Notes under the pieces: generated by a model
Database searches by the model: none
What the model saw: only the letters and a program-made list of their open reading frames with translations
What the model was told of the DNA's origin: nothing
In this document: positions 42,052 through 49,590 of the stretch, piece after piece
Layout: every line of letters starts with the position of its first letter
Position numbering within the stretch: position 1 is the first letter of the stretch
Program-made: the position numbers and the translations under genes
From: an uncultured Muribaculaceae bacterium
GTDB taxonomy: Bacteria; Bacteroidota; Bacteroidia; Bacteroidales; Muribaculaceae
Length of the DNA stretch: 64,000 nt
Direction: 5' to 3'
Assembly (NCBI GenBank): GCA_910579995.1
Contig: CAJTWH010000012.1
Location: forward strand, 1 to 64,000

Positions 42052-42642
42052 ATGAAGAGAATATTTTGGACTATTGCAGGCGTCTGCTTCGCTTTATACT
42101 TGTTTCATGGCTGTTTTTTCTATAAATCGATGACTCATCTCTCGAAAGATGATTTGGAATGGATCAAAGCAGGAAAACAGAATTATGAAGCAATCTTTGA
42201 ATCTGATCGAGGCACAAGGTCAAGATTGATTTTAATGGGATCATACGAGGCAAACTCAACAAATCCTATGGCTTTTGTTTTCGAGACAAGTGATGAATAT
42301 CAAGCCAATGCAGGATATGAGTTTGAAATCAATGACAAATACCGGAAACTCGAAGGCCTTTTTTCTGTAATTCGAAAAACTGACGATGATACTCTAAGAA
42401 CGTTTTTCCATTTGGGTAAACGGTTCTCTTCCGACTATCCGATTATTACGACTGATGATTTTACTATTGACAGCGTAGATTTCAGAAATTGCTTTATTGC
42501 AGACTCTACCAACAGCCATATATCATCTCGTTGGCAAAACGATACAGTTCTAAATATCAAAAGATTTGTAATATCAAAAAAGTATGGTCTCATTTATTAT
42601 CAACTTGCTACCGGTGAGCAATTTTATCGTAAGTTTAAATGA
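42052..42642 (+). CDS. Island membrane-anchored protein, paralog 1 (196 aa)
   Basis: Unrecognised. It has an N-terminal hydrophobic segment (about 5-20) with a cysteine at HGCFFY that could be a membrane anchor or atypical lipobox, then a mixed alpha/beta domain. It is a clear paralog of the protein at 44961-45548: both have MTHLS(K/Q)DDL near residue 27, RKxDxDTL(R/K)TFFH(L/F)G in the middle, and almost identical ends with SEKKYGL-type ISKKYGL(I/V)YYQLA and GEQFYRKFK. Codons are AT-rich. Function unknown; duplicated envelope proteins of this type could be immunity or binding proteins. Confidence 0.65.
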   Translation: MKRIFWTIAGVCFALYLFHGCFFYKSMTHLSKDDLEWIKAGKQNYEAIFESDRGTRSRLILMGSYEANSTNPMAFVFETSDEYQANAGYEFEINDKYRKLEGLFSVIRKTDDDTLRTFFHLGKRFSSDYPIITTDDFTIDSVDFRNCFIADSTNSHISSRWQNDTVLNIKRFVISKKYGLIYYQLATGEQFYRKFK

Positions 42643-42695
42643 CGTGCAAATGCCAAGAAAGTTGAAATCAACCCTGAGCCCATGTAAGTTTATAA

Positions 42696-42703
42696 TATCT
42701 TTG
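42696..42703 (+). promoter_or_regulatory. Promoter -7 box before the 42713 gene
   Basis: TATCTTTG followed by C, nine bases before the ATG at 42713; no well-placed -33 TTTG. If used, the transcript is leaderless. Confidence 0.35.
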
Positions 42704-42712
42704 CAAATTATT

Positions 42713-43609
42713 ATGAAGAACACTCGACTTTTATCAATAATTATTCTCTGCCTATCTTTCATTAGTTGCAAAAATAAGGACGAGAGGAGCATGGTTGAAT
42801 TTATCAAAGAATTCAAAGAGAATGCATTGGATTTTTACCATGATGGGCTAATCTGCAACTCTTATAACATGAGCGATCTTCAATCTTTTACTCAATTAGA
42901 ACTCACCGAAGACTCTGCTTTATATTACCTGTCTGCATTTCAAAAACTAAAGTATGCGAATGAGTATATTGAAGGATATATAAAAGGAGACAAGGAACTA
43001 ATATATACCGCCATTGACCAAGATATGGATTGGGCGATAACTGCAATGTTCAAGAATGACGGCCAATGGAAATTGACCGCGATTTATTTCGCTCCACAAA
43101 TACGAAATCTCTTTGAAATGCCGGCAAAGGAGCAAACGCCCTCTTTTATATCTTTCCTTTATAAGTTCGAAACAGACACAGTGTTCCGCAAAGCCCACTT
43201 TGGTGCCCCTGTTACAGAATTTGAGAATAAAACTACAGATTCAGAAAAGCAATATAGAAGAAAGTTATGGAATACCGACAGTCTTAACTCTCTAATAACC
43301 CGTTATTTCGACCTTGATTATAGAAAACTATTCAGAGAACATATATTTACAGCTCTTGCCAATCACGATATTCTTAATTTAGTGATGTGCGACGATTCAT
43401 TAGAATGGGGCGCGACATTCTCATTCCTAAAAAAAGAGAATGACTGGATTTTGTGGAAGTTCACAACAATTGCGGAAGAGAAAGCCTCAGACTATCCCAA
43501 CCCGTATGATTTCGCAAGTTGGCATGAAGATACTTTGGATGATAACTGTATCATTAATATTGATGCACCATCATATTCCATAAATCTTGAAACTTTGAAT
43601 TCCGATTAA
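42713..43609 (+). CDS. Island lipoprotein, 298 aa
   Basis: Unrecognised. The ATG at 42713 gives a textbook lipoprotein signal, MKNTRLLSIIILCLSFISC, with the lipobox cysteine at 19; the longer reading from 42584 would overlap the previous gene. The mature protein has two halves, each with a tryptophan-containing strand pattern (DWAITAMFKNDGQWKL and EWGATFSFLKKENDWILWKF), suggesting an internal duplication of a domain of the SnoaL/NTF2-like style. It probably sits on the inner or outer membrane facing the periplasm. Confidence 0.6.
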   Translation: MKNTRLLSIIILCLSFISCKNKDERSMVEFIKEFKENALDFYHDGLICNSYNMSDLQSFTQLELTEDSALYYLSAFQKLKYANEYIEGYIKGDKELIYTAIDQDMDWAITAMFKNDGQWKLTAIYFAPQIRNLFEMPAKEQTPSFISFLYKFETDTVFRKAHFGAPVTEFENKTTDSEKQYRRKLWNTDSLNSLITRYFDLDYRKLFREHIFTALANHDILNLVMCDDSLEWGATFSFLKKENDWILWKFTTIAEEKASDYPNPYDFASWHEDTLDDNCIINIDAPSYSINLETLNSD

Positions 43610-43640
43610 ATCACTATTTTATTTCCATATTTTTAGGACT

Positions 43641-44207
43641 ATGAGAATTGTATTATCTTTGCTTTTATTAATTTGTTCTTTATGTGTAGTAGCTCAGAGA
43701 AATGATATTACCCTAACAGGAAAACAGGCAGTGTTGGTGCATATATCCTATTCTCCTAAGAATCAATACCCGTTGTCTTTTGACATTGTTGTAAGCAGCG
43801 ATACTCTTAGAATAAATACAGGAAACATCAATTCAGTAATCGAGAGTGTCTTGATATCAAATGCGTATATGCCGGCCACATCTGAATGGGTTAGTTTGTA
43901 TGCCTATAATACGATGTTCGGACAATCAGAACAAACTACTCTTGATTGGCAACACTTTAACATGGAATTCAATTTTCAGACTATTGAACGAAGTATCGAC
44001 AAGACCATAAAACTGAAGGATGGAGAGACTTTAAATATCTTTTATATGGCAGTTTCCGGAATTTTTTGGAAACTGAAGAAGTCCGAGTGGAGCAAAGCAA
44101 GCGACACGTTAGGAATCCAAGATTTTTCTTTGGTTTCAGAAATTTTAGTACCGGTAAGTATTATAAATTATCCTAATTGCGATAACTTTGTGATTGAAAC
44201 CTATTGA
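43641..44207 (+). CDS. Island secreted protein, 188 aa
   Basis: Unrecognised. The signal peptide (about 1-18, CVVAQ) is clear. The mature part is beta-rich and has no cysteines apart from one near the end. AT-rich codons match the rest of the island. It follows the lipoprotein gene by 31 bases with no promoter box between, so cotranscription is likely. Confidence 0.55.
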   Translation: MRIVLSLLLLICSLCVVAQRNDITLTGKQAVLVHISYSPKNQYPLSFDIVVSSDTLRINTGNINSVIESVLISNAYMPATSEWVSLYAYNTMFGQSEQTTLDWQHFNMEFNFQTIERSIDKTIKLKDGETLNIFYMAVSGIFWKLKKSEWSKASDTLGIQDFSLVSEILVPVSIINYPNCDNFVIETY

Positions 44208-44272
44208 CAGTGTTTTTTATATATCATAATCCGGGGCTACAGAGAATAAAAATCTTCCTTTATACTAATCCG

Positions 44273-44377
44273 ATGAGATATTTATTAATTTTTGCAATAG
44301 CATTCTCGTTCTCACTCTCTTTTATGAAGAACGATAACAAGTGGATACTTGAAAGGATTTTTTACACTAATTTTTGA
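44273..44377 (+). pseudogene. Signal-peptide fragment, 34 codons
   Basis: A short frame starting MRYLLIFAIAFSFSLSFM, which looks like a signal peptide, ends at TGA after only ~16 further codons. It sits in an otherwise empty 228-base gap between island genes, so it may be the 5' end of a decayed gene. It could also be a real small exported peptide. Confidence 0.35.
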
Positions 44378-44435
44378 CGGCCTCTGCCGTGGCTACAAAT
44401 TTACTCGTGATTGTTTAGAGAGAACATAAATTATA

Positions 44436-44954
44436 ATGCTTTATCATATAAATTACACAAAACGATACTTGGCTATAATGTTATTCATTATAGCGGCAAT
44501 TCCTTGCATTGTGGCTCAGCGATTTGAGTCGCAGTGTAAAACTGAAATGGAGTCACTTGTCAGCGCTCGATATCCTGACAATAAGATTCTGTACTATGAA
44601 GTTGGATCAAAAAATTTTCTTTGCTTGGCTATCATAGAGGATAATGATGTTTATAAGGTTTTTAGTGCGGCATACCTTGATAATAAATTATCTGATATTA
44701 AGGAATATGATATTAAGCAAAGAGAAGATTCTGTGCTCAATGCGGCTTTCAACCGGTTGCCGAAAGAGTTAGAGAATATTTCTGTTTCAGAATCGACCCA
44801 ATATGATTTAATTTACTATCTGCTTTGTCTTCCCGGAAATACAGGATGTATCAGTTGCTTCGACAAAATCAACGACCCTATATTTGTTGCTAAAATCAAT
44901 GAGTTGAGATCTCACCTATCAGAATATCTGAGAATAGACATGTTGCTAAAATAA
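44436..44954 (+). CDS. Island secreted protein, 172 aa
   Basis: Unrecognised. After a basic start (MLYHINYTKRYL) it has a hydrophobic segment ending PCIVAQ, a plausible cleavage site near residue 27. The mature part contains a CxxC-like pattern (GNTGCISCFD) near residue 140 and another pair of cysteines, so it may carry disulfides or bind metal. It ends six bases before the next gene. Confidence 0.55.
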   Translation: MLYHINYTKRYLAIMLFIIAAIPCIVAQRFESQCKTEMESLVSARYPDNKILYYEVGSKNFLCLAIIEDNDVYKVFSAAYLDNKLSDIKEYDIKQREDSVLNAAFNRLPKELENISVSESTQYDLIYYLLCLPGNTGCISCFDKINDPIFVAKINELRSHLSEYLRIDMLLK

Positions 44955-44960
44955 TATGTA

Positions 44961-45548
44961 ATGAAGCCTATAATCAAAGTCATTCTATGGTGCGCGGCGA
45001 TTGTATTTATCGTCCGTGGCTGCTTTATGTATACCGAAATGACCCATCTCTCACAAGATGACCTAAAATGGGTGACCGGATACTATAAGGACAACGCCAC
45101 CTTTGTCTCCGACTCCGGTAATGTATCGAAATTAACAAGATGGGGTGAGTTTGTAGAGAATCGTACGGATCCTTTTGCATATACATTTGAAACAGGTTCC
45201 CAATATGAAGCCGGTGGTGGCTATAAATTCAAAGTCACTGATAATTTAAGGGAACTTGATGATCTTTTTGCAATAATCAGGAAAGTTGATAGTGATACCC
45301 TAAAAACTTTTTTCCATTTTGGAACAAGATATTCAAATAGCTATGAACCTAAAATAATTGTTGATTCATTCAAAATAAACGAAACAGAATTAGACTCTTG
45401 CTTTATCATTGATTCATACAATAGCAGGATTCCTGATTGGTCAAAAGATACAATAAATCATATCAACAAATTCGTAATATCAAAAAAGTACGGGTTGGTC
45501 TATTACCAACTTGCTTCAGGGGAACAATTTTATCGTAAATTTAAATGA
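44961..45548 (+). CDS. Island membrane-anchored protein, paralog 2 (195 aa)
   Basis: It is the second copy of the 42052-42642 protein, with roughly half the residues identical along the full length and near-identical C-terminal 30 residues. It keeps the N-terminal hydrophobic segment with the RGCFMY cysteine. Its TGA overlaps the ATG of the next gene (ATGA), so it is translationally coupled to the triple-repeat protein. The first copy is followed by a different lipoprotein gene, so the duplication did not include its neighbours. Confidence 0.65.
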   Translation: MKPIIKVILWCAAIVFIVRGCFMYTEMTHLSQDDLKWVTGYYKDNATFVSDSGNVSKLTRWGEFVENRTDPFAYTFETGSQYEAGGGYKFKVTDNLRELDDLFAIIRKVDSDTLKTFFHFGTRYSNSYEPKIIVDSFKINETELDSCFIIDSYNSRIPDWSKDTINHINKFVISKKYGLVYYQLASGEQFYRKFK

Positions 45549-46996
45549 GAATCATCTTACTGATTATATTTCATATAGCTTTCGCTTTTGAGTTTTACGG
45601 CTTGAACCGTTTTGATGTCGGGTTTGAGCTGTCGTACTTTCCGGTCGATTACGACATGTACTCCAAACTTCCGAAAGAGACGCTGTCATCTCACTTTGTA
45701 GAAACAAATCTTCTGCAAATCAAAAATGAAGTCAGCTATGACAGCTATCTTGATGTTGCGTATTCTTCAGTCGGAACAGTGAATTTCAAGGGCAACAAAT
45801 TCTTGTTTTTTGAGGCGGAGGCAAAATCTTCACGGAAGGTATATCTCAGTATTGTGAATGACAATCTCAGATACCCTAAGACATTGCTGATTTATGAATC
45901 GGAAGGAGATAGTGCAGTGGTCAATTACCACGTAGATGGAGATACATTGAAAATACAAAATCCAATTGAATGTTTTGAGGACACGGTAACTATAACCGAA
46001 GCCTATAAGCTTTCTGATAATTTCACATTCGCAAGCAGACAACCTGATCCGACATTCGGATATGTAAATTATAATTTTGATATTCTCCAAGAGGTCGTAT
46101 TTCCATCAAACTATGTTGAGTATAATAAATTGCCCAAAAGATATTTATCTACGGATCCATTCACATTAGATATTTTTATAAGCGCAAAGACTATCGAACA
46201 CAAATTCTTACAGATTTCCGGCAGTGCAGAGAGACAATATTCTGTAGTGGGGATTACTCGCTTCGGTGATAATAGATACCTGCTTTTTGAGGTGACCGAC
46301 GAAGGATCAAGTCAAGTGTATCTTACTTTATTGGACGGAAGACTTGTATACCCGCCTACATTGTTGATTCACGAGGAATCAGATGGCAAAGTCGTCACCG
46401 ACTTTTGGATAGACGGGGAGAATATATCCATTCTATCTAATCGAATTCATGAAAGATATAACCTTAAAAACAAGCTCAATCCATTAAACACAAAAACAGA
46501 AACGCAACCCTATTTTAAAGCTGTATGCCAACAGACAAGCCTCCCTGCCGATGAAGCAGAGTTTCAAAACATGCGGAAGATGAGTCTTGCGCCTGATTAT
46601 GTGGCAGACTCGTTATTACAAATTAGCAATAAGGTAGAACGGAATCAATACATGACTCTTTACTACAGCACTGTTGGCGAAACATTCTTTGAAGGTGGCA
46701 GATATATGATGTTCGACGCTCAGGATGCATATCACTCTCAAATATATCTATGTGTTTTTGACGACAATTGCAGATATCCGATTACCCTGCTGGTCTACAG
46801 GTCAGTAGGAGGGTCATCCAATGTGTACTTCAATATTGAGAACGACACAATAACTATCAAAAGTATCATACCGGAAGGGGATATCACCCATATTATCGAA
46901 GAAGTCTATAGGCTTGATAAAGACTTCTCCCTTTTATCCCGTTCATCACAATCCAAACCTATCACCAATGATGATGATAAATATTTCCCTGATTAG
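45545..46996 (+). CDS. Island exported protein with three ~150-residue repeats (483 aa)
   Basis: Unrecognised. After an N-terminal hydrophobic segment (about 1-17) the protein consists of three repeats (about 24-165, 170-318 and 328-470). Each contains a LLQI/FLQI helix, a (S/V)VG strand pair, F-rich (Y/F)LxF(E/D) strands, (V/I)YL followed by a (R/V)YP.TLL(I/V) segment, and closes with a DG(D/E)(T/N)-type turn. The repeats have diverged to roughly 30-40 per cent. The region may form a beta-propeller or tandem beta-sandwich. AT-rich codons; last gene of the island. Confidence 0.65.
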   Translation: MRIILLIIFHIAFAFEFYGLNRFDVGFELSYFPVDYDMYSKLPKETLSSHFVETNLLQIKNEVSYDSYLDVAYSSVGTVNFKGNKFLFFEAEAKSSRKVYLSIVNDNLRYPKTLLIYESEGDSAVVNYHVDGDTLKIQNPIECFEDTVTITEAYKLSDNFTFASRQPDPTFGYVNYNFDILQEVVFPSNYVEYNKLPKRYLSTDPFTLDIFISAKTIEHKFLQISGSAERQYSVVGITRFGDNRYLLFEVTDEGSSQVYLTLLDGRLVYPPTLLIHEESDGKVVTDFWIDGENISILSNRIHERYNLKNKLNPLNTKTETQPYFKAVCQQTSLPADEAEFQNMRKMSLAPDYVADSLLQISNKVERNQYMTLYYSTVGETFFEGGRYMMFDAQDAYHSQIYLCVFDDNCRYPITLLVYRSVGGSSNVYFNIENDTITIKSIIPEGDITHIIEEVYRLDKDFSLLSRSSQSKPITNDDDKYFPD

Positions 46997-47083
46997 GTTC
47001 TCTTCCATACTTATTTCGATTGCGTATAATCTCTTCTATGCACGTAGGGTATTGGCGAAAGCTTGGATTTAGCTTAACGCAAA

Positions 47084-47115
47084 TTTGCCATTATCGGGGA
47101 TTTTATTTATTTTTG
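47084..47115 (+). promoter_or_regulatory. Promoter of the mazG-like/deoC pair
   Basis: TTTG at 47084-47087, a 20-base spacer, and TATTTTTG at 47108-47115. It lies 9 bases before the ATG at 47124, giving a very short leader, and excludes the upstream start at 47085. Confidence 0.6.
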
Positions 47116-47123
47116 CGATTGAT

Positions 47124-47474
47124 ATGGATGAGATGAAGCATGATATCAGTCTGCGCGAGGCGCAGGCGGCTGTCGACCGGTGGATCACCACCATCGGCGT
47201 GCGCTATTTCTCTCCCCTGACCAACATGGCGATTCTTGCCGAGGAGACGGGTGAGGTGGCGCGCGTGATAGCGCGTACCGACGGGGAGCAGTCGGCCAAG
47301 GAGGGCGACAAGCTCGACCTCGCCGATGAGCTCGCCGACCTGCTGTGGGTGACTATCGCCATAGCCAACCAGCACGGCATTGACCTCACCGACGCTTTCG
47401 CCAACAATATGGCGAAAAAAAGCGTTAGAGACAGTAGCAGACATCGTCTCAATCCAAAACTCCACGATAACTAA
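47124..47474 (+). CDS. MazG-like nucleotide pyrophosphohydrolase
   Basis: A 116-aa single MazG domain. The helical motif EETGEVARVI, followed by a KLDLADELADLLW helix, provides the acidic Mg-binding residues (EExxE and ExxD). It hydrolyses (d)NTPs to monophosphates and can cleanse abnormal nucleotides or lower ppGpp indirectly. It is 16 bases upstream of deoC, so the two nucleotide-metabolism genes are probably cotranscribed. A further ATG at 47133 is an alternative start. Confidence 0.87.
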   Translation: MDEMKHDISLREAQAAVDRWITTIGVRYFSPLTNMAILAEETGEVARVIARTDGEQSAKEGDKLDLADELADLLWVTIAIANQHGIDLTDAFANNMAKKSVRDSSRHRLNPKLHDN

Positions 47475-47490
47475 CTAAAATTATACAATC

Positions 47491-48390
47491 ATGGCAGACA
47501 CACCTATCGAAGACAAATACAATCAGGCCATCAACGCAAGCAAAGTAACCGACGACGACGCGGCTGTAGAAGCAGGCGTAAAGAAGATTCTTGACGAGCA
47601 TTTGGCTGAGAACATGAATAAGGAGGTCTATACTTTCCTCTTCAACACCATCGACCTCACCACCCTCAAGGCCACCGACTCGCCCACATCGGTTGCCCGC
47701 TTCACCGAGGCTGTCAACGACTTCGAAGAGCGTTTCCCCTCGCTGCCCAATGTAGCGGCTATCTGCGTATATCCCAACTTCGCCGCCGTTGTCCGCACTG
47801 TGCTCGAAGTGTCGGGCGTACGTATCGCCTGTGTGTCGGGCGCGTTCCCCTCGAGCCAGTCGTTTGAAGAGGTGAAGATTGCCGAGACCTCGCTCGCCGT
47901 AGCCAACGGCGCCGACGAGATCGACATCGTGCTCAACGTGGGCAACTTCCTCGACGGCGACTATGAGAGCGTATGCGATGAAATCGAAGAGCAGAAAGAA
48001 GCCGTGCGCGACGGCCACCTCAAGGTTATCCTCGAGACCGGCGCCCTCAAGACAGCCCGCAACATCAAGAAGGCCTCTATCCTGAGCCTCTACAGCAACG
48101 CCGACTTCCTCAAGACCTCAACCGGCAAGGAATATCCCGGAGCGAGCCTCGAGGCTGCCTACGTGATGATGATGTGCATTAAGGAATATTATCAGAAGAC
48201 AGGCCGCATGGTAGGCTTCAAGGCTGCCGGCGGTGTGGCTACAACGGAAGACGCAGTGAAATACTATACCCTCGCCAAAGAAATCCTCGGCGAGCAGTGG
48301 CTCACCAACGACTACTTCCGCCTCGGCGCCTCGCGTCTTGCCAACAATCTTCTCTCAGATATCGTAGGCTACGAAGTAAAGCACTTCTAA
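47491..48390 (+). CDS. deoC: Deoxyribose-phosphate aldolase
   Basis: DeoC splits 2-deoxyribose 5-phosphate into glyceraldehyde 3-phosphate and acetaldehyde in deoxynucleoside catabolism. The 299-aa protein is of the longer class with a ~45-residue N-terminal extension. The barrel shows the ADFLKTSTGK strand with the Schiff-base lysine, the second active-site lysine in GFKAAGGV, and the EIDIVLNVG strand. It ends at an 18-bp perfect inverted repeat. No other deo gene is adjacent. Confidence 0.94.
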   Translation: MADTPIEDKYNQAINASKVTDDDAAVEAGVKKILDEHLAENMNKEVYTFLFNTIDLTTLKATDSPTSVARFTEAVNDFEERFPSLPNVAAICVYPNFAAVVRTVLEVSGVRIACVSGAFPSSQSFEEVKIAETSLAVANGADEIDIVLNVGNFLDGDYESVCDEIEEQKEAVRDGHLKVILETGALKTARNIKKASILSLYSNADFLKTSTGKEYPGASLEAAYVMMMCIKEYYQKTGRMVGFKAAGGVATTEDAVKYYTLAKEILGEQWLTNDYFRLGASRLANNLLSDIVGYEVKHF

Positions 48391-48396
48391 TCCACA

Positions 48397-48444
48397 TTTC
48401 GCAAGCTCTGTTTGTCGGGAATCAGGCAAACAGAGCTTGCGAAA
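48397..48444 (+). terminator. Perfect 18-bp inverted repeat after deoC
   Basis: The arms 48397-48414 and 48427-48444 are exact reverse complements around a 12-base loop. The outer part is TTTCGCAAGCT, the same core as the dispersed repeats at 16328, 16425 and 35801. No T-run follows, so it may terminate transcripts or act as a REP-like hairpin. The right arm ends 20 bases before the next gene. Confidence 0.6.
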
Positions 48445-48463
48445 CTTAAACCAATCAGCAGCT

Positions 48464-49030
48464 ATGAAAGTTTGGATATATCTCGACGGTCGCCAGCAAG
48501 GACCTTTCGAAATGGAAGACCTGCCGTCAAAGCCGGGCTTCAACCAAAACACCCGCGTGTGGTTTGAAGGCCTGCCCAAATGGTATCCGGCCGGAAGCCT
48601 CGAGCAACTCGCACCCCTCTTCGGTCAGCAGCAGACGCCTGTATATGAGCAGACCGAGTTATGCAACGAATGTTGTGAGGAGCAGACCGAAAACACAGAA
48701 GTCTCCGACAGCACCGCCACAGAAGAAAGCTCACCGGCCTACGAGGAACCACAGTCGCGCTATGCCCCCGGCCGCATGTATCGTCCGGCGCAAGAGCTCG
48801 ACGAGCCCTGTCCGCCCACATATTTAGGGTGGTCGGTATTCCTTATCATCTGCTGCTGTTCGCCGGCGAGTCTTGCCGCCTTGGCCGCCTCGATATGTGT
48901 GTCGAGCTTCTACGGCCAAGGCAATCTCGAAAAGGCCAAGAAAGCCTCTGAATGGGCTGCTTGGCTCATCATGATATCATTTGCCCTCGGCATGATACCC
49001 ATGATGATGATGAACGCCTTTCTGAGCTGA
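48464..49030 (+). CDS. GYF-like plus CD225/dispanin-like membrane protein, 188 aa
   Basis: Residues 1-55 form a GYF_2-type domain (VWIYLDGRQQGPFEMEDL and VWFEGLPKWYPAG, with the DGxxxGPF signature). An acidic linker follows, then two membrane segments (about 120-145 and 162-182) separated by the KAKKASEWA helix, matching the interferon-induced-transmembrane/CD225 layout. The ATG at 48464 is used, as the upstream candidate reads through the hairpin arm. Its stop overlaps the next start (TGATG). Such pairs with DUF2752 are common in Bacteroidetes; function unknown. Confidence 0.75.
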   Translation: MKVWIYLDGRQQGPFEMEDLPSKPGFNQNTRVWFEGLPKWYPAGSLEQLAPLFGQQQTPVYEQTELCNECCEEQTENTEVSDSTATEESSPAYEEPQSRYAPGRMYRPAQELDEPCPPTYLGWSVFLIICCCSPASLAALAASICVSSFYGQGNLEKAKKASEWAAWLIMISFALGMIPMMMMNAFLS

Positions 49031-49416
49031 TGAAAAAAGGAGGCACTTTACCGCCTCTTGCCATCATAGCGGCAGCATTGGCCGCGCTGGCTGCCGCCGG
49101 TGCGGCTGTATGGTATTATTATACCGTCGACCCCACCGAGGGAGGCCTCAAATGCACATTCCGCCTCATCACCGGCTACGATTGTCCCGGCTGCGGCAGC
49201 CAGCGTGCGTTCCATGCCCTGCTCCACGGCGACATCGCCCGGGCATGGAGCTTCAACCCGATGGTGTTTTTCGCCGTGCCTCTGGCAGCCTATTATCTCG
49301 TGGTAGAGGCCGGACGCCGCCGCTGGCCGCGCCTGCACAGAGCCTCCATACATCCCGCTATCATCATCGCCATATTCATTGCCCTTATCGCCTACTGGAT
49401 AGGGAGAAATATTTAG
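49030..49416 (+). CDS. DUF2752 membrane protein, 128 aa
   Basis: Three membrane segments (about 8-28, 75-95, 108-125) and the family motif C-P-G-C-G in TGYDCPGCGSQRAFHALLHGD. The cysteine/histidine pattern suggests metal or thiol chemistry in the membrane, but no function is established. The ATG at 49030 overlaps the preceding stop as TGATG, which makes it the second gene of a coupled pair. Earlier starts would be out of character for the family. Confidence 0.82.
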   Translation: MKKGGTLPPLAIIAAALAALAAAGAAVWYYYTVDPTEGGLKCTFRLITGYDCPGCGSQRAFHALLHGDIARAWSFNPMVFFAVPLAAYYLVVEAGRRRWPRLHRASIHPAIIIAIFIALIAYWIGRNI

Positions 49417-49545
49417 TTGGTGGGCTGTGGTTGGTGGTGTGTGGGCTGTGGGCAGCGAATTACTGCTGCGTGGCAAGTTTCGTTACTGACGCGAGTGCAA
49501 CTCGCGTGTTGCAGCCCACACACCACTGCCTACAACCCACCAACC
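49416..49545. repeat. Dispersed intergenic element, long subtype, copy C
   Basis: The outer arms GTTGGTGGG and CCCACCAAC are inverted. A perfect 15-bp stem (49434-49448 with 49512-49526) and an inner perfect 8-bp stem with a 3-base loop (49489-49507, ACGCGAGT/ACTCGCGT) can form. It shares TTTCGTTAC and the inner stem with copy D (55847-55950). It lies between the DUF2752 and polA genes. Confidence 0.7.
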
Positions 49546-49559
49546 ATCAACCCAACCAA

Positions 49560-49575
49560 AGTTTCGCCTGCGAAA
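49560..49575. repeat. Small palindrome before polA
   Basis: GTTTCG-CCTG-CGAAAC, the same arms as at 231-246. It lies 16 bases before the polA ATG. Confidence 0.4.
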
Positions 49576-49590
49576 CTTCAAACATCAAAG

